A DNA stretch of 7,035 nucleotides from an uncultured Collinsella sp. (lineage in GTDB: Bacteria; Actinomycetota; Coriobacteriia; Coriobacteriales; Coriobacteriaceae). A program made the translations under genes and the position numbers. This document shows positions 1 through 4,509 of this stretch, piece by piece. The stretch lies in the NCBI GenBank assembly GCA_902492855.1, contig CABUMU010000105.1, forward strand, positions 1-7,035, given 5' to 3'. The notes below the pieces were generated by a model. It was not told where the DNA came from, did no database searches, and saw nothing but the letters and a program-made list of their open reading frames with translations. How positions within the stretch are numbered: position 1 is the first letter of the stretch; each line of letters begins with the position of its first letter.

Positions 1-436
1 GCACAGAGTCCACGACCGGCACGCCCCCATCGGCGGAACGATGCGCCCAGCCAATATAGAAAGTGCCCGCCGGATCGTCCTCAGTGCCACCGCCGGGGCC
101 GGCATAACCCGTTGCGCTCACTGCAATATCGCTCTGGTACAGCTCCAGCGAACCCGACGCCATCTCGCGCGCAGTCTGATGCGACACCGCAGTGTAGCGG
201 TCGAGCGTCTCCTGCTCAACACCCAGCACGCGATGCTTGATCTCATCGCAGTAGGTCACCGCACCGCCACGCAGCACCGCCGAGGCGCCCGGGATATCCG
301 CAATCGTCGAGGCTATCATACCCGCCGTCAGCGACTCAGCCGTCGAAACCGTCACGCCCCGAGCGCTCGCGCGCTCGACGATATCGCGCGCCAGCTCCTC
401 ATTGTGTGCGGAAATCTGCTCAAAAGAGTCCGTCAT
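1..436 (-). CDS. pncC: CinA-family nicotinamide-nucleotide amidase, PncC-type (3' end outside window)
   Basis: Hydrolyses nicotinamide mononucleotide to nicotinate mononucleotide and ammonia in the cytoplasmic pyridine-nucleotide salvage cycle (family knowledge). I translated 145 residues from the ATG at 436. Visible family signatures are TAESLTAG (residues 32-39, with the probable nucleophile Ser35), GGAVTYCDEIK (57-67, with conserved Tyr62 and Lys67), a VSHQTAREMASG helix, and the glycine-rich SATGYAGPGGGT loop followed by DPAGTFYIGW. The protein begins directly with the amidase domain, so it lacks the N-terminal molybdopterin-binding-like domain of full-length CinA. Stand-alone members are about 160 residues, so only about 15-20 residues should be missing to the left. 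The start lies 12 nt after the pgsA stop. The ribosome site is weak (GGTGG very close to the ATG), and an in-frame GTG at 442 is an alternative start. Translation may depend on coupling to pgsA. In many Gram-positives recA follows cinA, so recA may lie just outside. Confidence 0.9.
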   Translation of the reverse strand, partial: MTDSFEQISAHNEELARDIVERASARGVTVSTAESLTAGMIASTIADIPGASAVLRGGAVTYCDEIKHRVLGVEQETLDRYTAVSHQTAREMASGSLELYQSDIAVSATGYAGPGGGTEDDPAGTFYIGWAHRSADGGVPVVDSV

Positions 437-448
437 ACCCACCAGGAC

Positions 449-1087
449 CTAGACCGAGAAGACGATCTTGCGGCAGTTCCAGAAGTACTGGGCGCCTGAG
501 ATAACGGTCAAGACAACGGCAACGGCATACAGGAAGCGCGACACCGAGTAGATGCCGAGCGTCAGCGTCACCGGGCCAAGGTGCAAGCCGGCCATAGCAA
601 AAACGCACAGGTAACCGCAGATGGAGACCATCGTGGTTGCCGTTTTGTACTTGCCGAGCTTATCGGCCGCAACGACCACGCCGGCCGCACTCGCGACCAT
701 GCGAAGGGCGCTCACCAGCAGCTCGCGGAACAGGATAATGAACACGGACCACACGGTCACCGCGCCAAAATCCAAGAACAGCAGCAGGGCCGAGAACACC
801 AGCAGCTTGTCGGCGATGGGGTCCAAGAACTTGCCGAAATCGGTGATCTCGTTGCGCGAGCGCGCCAGATAGCCGTCGACCTTATCGGTGCACGACAGAA
901 TCACGTACAGAATAAAAGCGGCGGCGGCGAGCGGGCCGTCGAAGGTGCTCCAATCCGTACCGGCAACGCTCGTGTGAGACAGCGCCGACACGATCATGAA
1001 CACCGGGATAAAGACGATGCGCACGCACGTCACGATGTTGGCGGGCGTCCAGACACTCGTCAGTTCCTTATTGCTCTCGTTAGCCAC
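449..1087 (-). CDS. pgsA: CDP-diacylglycerol-glycerol-3-phosphate 3-phosphatidyltransferase (PGP synthase)
   Basis: Integral membrane enzyme that transfers the phosphatidyl group of CDP-diacylglycerol to sn-glycerol 3-phosphate, giving phosphatidylglycerol phosphate, the committed step to phosphatidylglycerol and cardiolipin. The 212-residue protein contains the complete CDP-alcohol phosphotransferase signature D-x2-DG-x2-AR-x8-G-x3-D-x3-D, at Asp68, Asp71, Gly72, Ala75, Arg76, Gly85, Asp89 and Asp93. The following RELLVSALR (121-129) and GKYKTATTM (145-153) are typical of PgsA rather than of phosphatidylinositol synthase. About five to six hydrophobic segments are visible (around 19-36, 53-66, 95-110, 112-135, 152-170 and 182-200). 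The start is GTG at 1087, chosen because AGGAG sits 6 nt upstream and overlaps the rimO stop codon. The gap to rimO is 9 nt and to the downstream amidase gene 12 nt. Length matches the family. Confidence 0.95.
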   Translation of the reverse strand: MANESNKELTSVWTPANIVTCVRIVFIPVFMIVSALSHTSVAGTDWSTFDGPLAAAAFILYVILSCTDKVDGYLARSRNEITDFGKFLDPIADKLLVFSALLLFLDFGAVTVWSVFIILFRELLVSALRMVASAAGVVVAADKLGKYKTATTMVSICGYLCVFAMAGLHLGPVTLTLGIYSVSRFLYAVAVVLTVISGAQYFWNCRKIVFSV

Positions 1088-1093
1088 GACGCT

Positions 1094-1098
1094 CTCCT
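1094..1098 (-). promoter_or_regulatory. Ribosome binding site of pgsA, overlapping the rimO stop
   Basis: Read on the minus strand, AGGAG shares its first two bases with the TAG stop of rimO and stands 6 nt before the GTG start of pgsA. It supports the GTG start. It also means ribosomes finishing rimO pass over the pgsA initiation site, an arrangement compatible with translational coupling. Confidence 0.75.
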
Positions 1099-2446
1099 AC
1101 TCCACAACATGGCCGATAAGCTCATAGCAGAAGCTATCGGTAAACTCGACAGTCAGAATATCGCCCACGGACGCCTCGCTGGCGTCCAGATGCACCGCTC
1201 CATCGGAATCGGGCGCCTGGAACCAGGCATGGCCGATCAGCTCGGCGCCGTCCTCGGTCTCTTCGATACCGTCAACGATCACCTGGGCGCGCTCGCCCAC
1301 ATGGGCGGCGGTGGCGGCAAAACCGAGCGACTCGGCCAGGTCCATGGCCTCCTGGGCGCGCTCGAGCTTAACCTCCTCATCGACCTGACCCTCCATCTTA
1401 GCGGCCAGGCTGCCCTCCTCCTGCGAGTATGCAAAGACGCTCGTGTAGTCAAAGCCGACGGTGTCCATAAAGTCGATAAGGTCGCGGAACTCGTCGTCGG
1501 TCTCGGTCGGGAAGCCGACCATGGCCGTGGAACGAATCACGATGCCAGGGATGCGCTCGCGAAGGTCGCGAAACAGATCCTCGAGCTCCTGGCGCGAACC
1601 GGAGCGACGCATGGCCTTGAGAATGCGCGCGTCGCAGTGCTGCACGGGGATATCGATATAGGGCAGCACCTCGGGCGTATCGCGAATCGTCTCGATGAGT
1701 TCGTCAGTCATGCCCTCGGGCTGCAGATAGAGCACGCGGACCCAGACGTTGTGCGGGCGCACGGCCTCGGCGACGGCACGCAGCAGCTGCGCCAGATTGC
1801 GCGGCGAGCCATCGGCGACGTCCTCGTCGGCAAAGTCGGTACCCCAGATGCCCGTGTCCTGGCCGATCAGCACAATCTCGCGCACACCGCCGGCAACCAG
1901 GTCGCGCACCTCGGAGATGATGCTCTCGGCATTGCGCGAATGATAGCGACCGCGAATATAGGGGATCATGCAGAAGCTGCAGAAGCGGTTGCAGCCATCG
2001 GAAATCTTGACGTAGGCGACAGCACCCTCGACGGTACGTTTGACCTGCGGGATATAGGCAGCAATCTCGCGCTCGACGCCCAGCACGCCATCGATGACCG
2101 CCACGATGCCGTCTTCCTCGTCGGCCTTCACAAAGGCAGCGACCTCGGGCAACTCGTCAGGCAGGTCATCGCCATAGCGCGACGGCACGCAACCGCACAT
2201 AACGATGGGGCAAGAACGAACACCGTCCTGAACCTCGTTGGCGAGTTCGAGCGTGGTCTCGATGCTCTCGGACGTTGCGGAGGCGAGGAACGAGCATGTA
2301 TTGACGATGGCGATATCGGCGTCCTGCGGGTCGAATGCCTCCTCGTAGCCTGCGGCGGTCAAAAGAGAACGCATGCGGTCGGTGTCAACCTCGTTCTTAG
2401 CGCACCCGAGGGTGATGTAGAGCACGGAGCCCACCGGTGTATCCAT
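1097..2446 (-). CDS. rimO: Ribosomal protein S12 methylthiotransferase RimO (radical SAM)
   Basis: Cytoplasmic radical-SAM enzyme that adds a methylthio group to the conserved aspartate of ribosomal protein S12 (Asp88 in E. coli). The 449-residue protein has the three family domains in order. The N-terminal methylthiotransferase domain (about 8-125) has cluster cysteines Cys15 (TLGCAKNEVD), Cys51 (VNTCSFL) and Cys86 (MCGCVPSRY). The radical-SAM core (about 140-370) has the CxxxCxxC motif at Cys152, Cys156 and Cys159, followed by IPYIRGRYHSR. The C-terminal TRAM domain (about 382-449) is last. LGCAKNEVDTDRM, YIDIPVQHCDARILKAMRR and VFAYSQEEGSLAAKM fit RimO better than its relative MiaB, which modifies tRNA. 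The ATG at 2446 is preceded by AAAGGA at a rather long spacing of 12 nt. An in-frame GTG four codons in is an alternative. The gene follows yajQ by 27 nt. Confidence 0.96.
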   Translation of the reverse strand: MDTPVGSVLYITLGCAKNEVDTDRMRSLLTAAGYEEAFDPQDADIAIVNTCSFLASATSESIETTLELANEVQDGVRSCPIVMCGCVPSRYGDDLPDELPEVAAFVKADEEDGIVAVIDGVLGVEREIAAYIPQVKRTVEGAVAYVKISDGCNRFCSFCMIPYIRGRYHSRNAESIISEVRDLVAGGVREIVLIGQDTGIWGTDFADEDVADGSPRNLAQLLRAVAEAVRPHNVWVRVLYLQPEGMTDELIETIRDTPEVLPYIDIPVQHCDARILKAMRRSGSRQELEDLFRDLRERIPGIVIRSTAMVGFPTETDDEFRDLIDFMDTVGFDYTSVFAYSQEEGSLAAKMEGQVDEEVKLERAQEAMDLAESLGFAATAAHVGERAQVIVDGIEETEDGAELIGHAWFQAPDSDGAVHLDASEASVGDILTVEFTDSFCYELIGHVVE

Positions 2447-2458
2447 GTTGGAGAGCGG

Positions 2459-2467
2459 TCCTTTCGC
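2459..2467 (-). promoter_or_regulatory. Ribosome binding site of rimO (GCGAAAGGA)
   Basis: GCGAAAGGA on the minus strand lies 12 nt before the rimO ATG, longer than the usual 5-9 nt. The identical 9-mer precedes yajQ. The spacer contains CTCTCC, which could weakly pair with the GGA and shorten the effective distance or reduce access; this is speculative. Confidence 0.55.
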
Positions 2468-2473
2468 TTGATA

Positions 2474-2971
2474 TTAGCGGTAGTTGGTGAACTGCAGCGG
2501 CTGGCCGTAGTCCTGGTCGCGCAGGAACTGGATCACGGTCTGCAACGCGTCCTTCGAAGCAGAGGAAACACGCAGCTTGTCGGCCTCGATGGTCACCTTG
2601 ACCTTGAGCTTTTGGTCCTTGATGTCCTTGTTGATCTTCTTGGCGGTCGCCTGGTCGATACCCTCGACGATATGACCGAGCACGCGCACGGTGCCGCCCG
2701 AAGCCGCCTGCGGAGCATCCCACGAGACAGCCTTAAGGTCGATGCCGCGCTTGATGAGCTTGGAGCTCAGCACGTCGACAATCTGCTTGGAGACAAAGTC
2801 GGCCGGAGCGTTGATCGTAAAGAGCTTGTCGCCCTTCGAAAGCTCGATCGTGGCACCGGAGTCCTTAAGGTCATAGCGCTGGGAAATCTCGCGCGTGGTC
2901 TGCTGGAAGGCGTTATCGACCTCTTGCATGTTGACCTCGGACACGACGTCGAAGCTGGAATCTTTAGCCAT
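2474..2971 (-). CDS. yajQ: YajQ-family nucleotide-binding protein
   Basis: Small cytoplasmic protein of the YajQ (UPF0234/DUF520) family. Members have two ferredoxin-like folds that bind nucleotides, and a Xanthomonas member is a reported cyclic-di-GMP effector. The role in this organism is unknown. The 165 residues match the usual length of about 163 and the whole family pattern: SFDVVSEVNMQEVDNA (6-21), QRYDLKDSGATIEL (31-44), DVLSSKLIKRGIDLKAV (66-82), ASGGTVRVLGHIVEGID (90-106), AKKINKDIKDQKLKVKV (109-125), and the C-terminal LQFTNYR. The ATG at 2971 is supported by AAAGGA 6 nt upstream. It is 26 nt after the RodZ-like gene and 27 nt before rimO, inside the operon. Nothing suggests truncation or transfer. 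Whether it senses cyclic-di-GMP or another ligand cannot be read from sequence. Confidence 0.95.
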   Translation of the reverse strand: MAKDSSFDVVSEVNMQEVDNAFQQTTREISQRYDLKDSGATIELSKGDKLFTINAPADFVSKQIVDVLSSKLIKRGIDLKAVSWDAPQAASGGTVRVLGHIVEGIDQATAKKINKDIKDQKLKVKVTIEADKLRVSSASKDALQTVIQFLRDQDYGQPLQFTNYR

Positions 2972-2977
2972 GATGTT

Positions 2978-2986
2978 TCCTTTCGC
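2978..2986 (-). promoter_or_regulatory. Ribosome binding site of yajQ (GCGAAAGGA)
   Basis: GCGAAAGGA on the minus strand, with 6 nt between it and the ATG, is a good Shine-Dalgarno sequence that fixes the yajQ start. The same 9-mer is used by the next gene, rimO. Confidence 0.75.
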
Positions 2987-2997
2987 GTACGAGCGGC

Positions 2998-4509
2998 TTA
3001 GTAGCTATCGTACGAATAGTCGGTAGAATCGGTGGGCGTCTGACCGTCAGTTGCGGTATCGGCGCCATCCGCGGACTGGGCATCGGTGCCGTCGGTGGTA
3101 TCGGTACCATCGGTGGTGTCGGTGCCATCAGAACTTTCACCATTCTCGGAATCAGTCGTCTCCTTCTTAGGAACGGTGATCGTCACACGAGCCACGCCCG
3201 AGGTCTTGGTATCGTAACGGACCTTTTCACCGTTCTTGGTAACGGTAACATCGGAAGGCTTGGACGTGGTGATCTCGATCGAGGACTCGGGCGTGTACTC
3301 CTGCTCAAAGGGGCCAGTCGCCTGAGCGCCATAGACCGACTTGCCGTCGACCTTGACCTCAATCCACGCGGTCTTTCCCTTGGCAACGGAGACCTTGACC
3401 TTCGTGACCTCGTTCTCTTCCTTCTTGGCCGTCGTCTTGGTAGCGTCCGAATCAGTCGACTCATCCGTCGGCTCATCGGTGTCTTCGTCCTCGTCGACCG
3501 TTTCGGTCTTCTTAGAAGACTTCTTGGTCGTCGTCTTGGTAGCAGTGGGCGTCTCGGGCGTGGTCTCGGGCGCCGAAGATGCGCAGCCGCGCAGAAGCAC
3601 CACGATGAGCACGATCAGCAGCAACGCCACGGCACCGATGCCGGCGTAGACGATACGCGAATCGAGCCCGTTGTTTTGAGGAGTACGGGATCCGCCGCGT
3701 CCACGACCGGAACTGCTGCGGCCGCCTCCCTGAGGCATACGACCACGATTGCTATCGGAACGGCCGCGATAGCCGCCCTGGCCCTGAAGGCTGCGCTGAC
3801 CCGAGCGGGGCGCAAGTTCACCGCGGCCTTGATAGCCACGTTGGCCCGAACGCGGAGCCGAAGAGCGCTGGCCATACGGCTGTGATTGAGAGCGAAGACG
3901 CGGCGTCACCTGCGTGGTATCGGCATCCGCATAGCCACCGCGAGAGCGTCCGGTGGAGACACCACGGTGACCGCGATCGGAATAGCCGCCGTCGCCGTAG
4001 CCGGCACGAGGGTCACGCGCCACGCCGCGGGCAGCGGGAAGTGCACGGTCCTCGGGCATCGGCGTACTGCGGAACCGGTCACGCTGTGAGCGAATCTCCT
4101 CGCCCGAACCCGTCTCAGTAATATAACCGGCCTGCTGAGGACGCTGTCCATAGCGGGTCGAACGACCGCCCTGAACCATCAGGAAGCGCCCGTTATCGAC
4201 CGAGGAACGCGAATTGACGTAGCCGGCGGCGTCCTGAAAACGACCGCCCTGCTGCGACGTTTCGCGTTCGTATGCCATCAGGTCGTCAAAGTAGGCATTG
4301 ACGACCTCGCGCGGATTGAGGCCCAAAAAGCGAGCATAGCTCGAAATCATGCCCTGTGCATAGCCGCGCGGCGCCATCGAAGCAAAGTTACCGGTCTCGA
4401 AAAACTCGATGATCTGCGGCCTGATTTTGATGGTGTTGGCGACCTGCTGAATGGAAAGGCCCATTCGGCGACGCTGCTCGAGCAGCATGTCACCAAAGCG
4501 TGCAGCCAT
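2998..4509 (-). CDS. rodZ: RodZ-like protein: helix-turn-helix, Arg/Gly-rich linker, one membrane span, DUF4115
   Basis: Probable cell-shape or division scaffold of the RodZ/YmfM type. In rods, RodZ binds MreB through its cytoplasmic helix-turn-helix; that partner is only inferred here. Domains in the 503 residues are: an N-terminal RodZ-type HTH (about 4-75: GDMLLEQRRRMGLSIQQVAN, then RGYAQGMISSYARFLGLNP); a long low-complexity linker (about 82-285) rich in Arg, Gly, Gln and Ser with about ten RG dipeptides; one membrane helix (286-306) ending RGC; a Thr/Lys/Asp-rich outer stalk (312-366); a DUF4115-like beta domain (about 368-448: VKVSVAKGKTAWIEVKVDGK); and an acidic TDGTD-repeat tail to the end. 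The protein is longer than E. coli RodZ (about 337 residues) because of the linker and tail. The start overlaps the ftsK stop (TGATG) with GGAGGA 5 nt upstream, so translation is probably coupled. Family assignment is strong; function in this organism is inferred. Confidence 0.85.
   Translation of the reverse strand: MAARFGDMLLEQRRRMGLSIQQVANTIKIRPQIIEFFETGNFASMAPRGYAQGMISSYARFLGLNPREVVNAYFDDLMAYERETSQQGGRFQDAAGYVNSRSSVDNGRFLMVQGGRSTRYGQRPQQAGYITETGSGEEIRSQRDRFRSTPMPEDRALPAARGVARDPRAGYGDGGYSDRGHRGVSTGRSRGGYADADTTQVTPRLRSQSQPYGQRSSAPRSGQRGYQGRGELAPRSGQRSLQGQGGYRGRSDSNRGRMPQGGGRSSSGRGRGGSRTPQNNGLDSRIVYAGIGAVALLLIVLIVVLLRGCASSAPETTPETPTATKTTTKKSSKKTETVDEDEDTDEPTDESTDSDATKTTAKKEENEVTKVKVSVAKGKTAWIEVKVDGKSVYGAQATGPFEQEYTPESSIEITTSKPSDVTVTKNGEKVRYDTKTSGVARVTITVPKKETTDSENGESSDGTDTTDGTDTTDGTDAQSADGADTATDGQTPTDSTDYSYDSY
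3083..3129 (-). repeat. 18-bp tandem repeat encoding TDGTDT units in the RodZ-like tail
   Basis: Two full 18-bp units (3083-3100 and 3101-3118) and a partial third (3119-3129) are visible. They differ at a few positions and encode repeats of Thr-Asp-Gly-Thr-Asp near residues 462-476. Whole-codon units keep the frame when copy number changes, so strain-to-strain length variation is plausible. The encoded tail is predicted to lie outside the membrane. Confidence 0.8.
3769..3858 (-). repeat. 45-bp (15-residue) tandem repeat in the RodZ-like linker
   Basis: Two adjacent copies encode residues 218-232 and 233-247 of the RodZ-like protein. Both begin APRSGQR, then continue GYQGRGEL in the first and SLQGQGGY in the second. 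At the DNA level the copies differ at many codons, for example GCT/GCG, CCG/CCC and CGT/CGC within APR, so this is an old duplication. It lies in the Arg/Gly-rich cytoplasmic linker. Confidence 0.8.

Noticed and set aside
41..499. A 152-codon plus-strand open frame at the left end
   Set aside because: It lies opposite the CinA/PncC amidase gene, whose conserved motifs are clear on the minus strand. The plus-strand product is Arg/His-rich with no recognisable pattern.
581..3001. An 806-codon open frame on the plus strand, antisense to pgsA, rimO and yajQ
   Set aside because: Its codons lie in exact register with those of the three minus-strand genes, which share one frame. In that register plus-strand stops arise only from TTA, CTA and TCA codons, which these GC-rich genes avoid. 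The product is a His/Arg/Asp/Gly-rich shadow with no recognisable domain, while the opposite strand has clear family matches throughout.
3183..3476. Arg/Ser/Pro-rich minus-strand frame within the RodZ-like gene
   Set aside because: It is a frame-shifted reading of the Thr/Asp/Lys-rich stalk and DUF4115 region. The main frame retains the domain structure and an intact start and stop.
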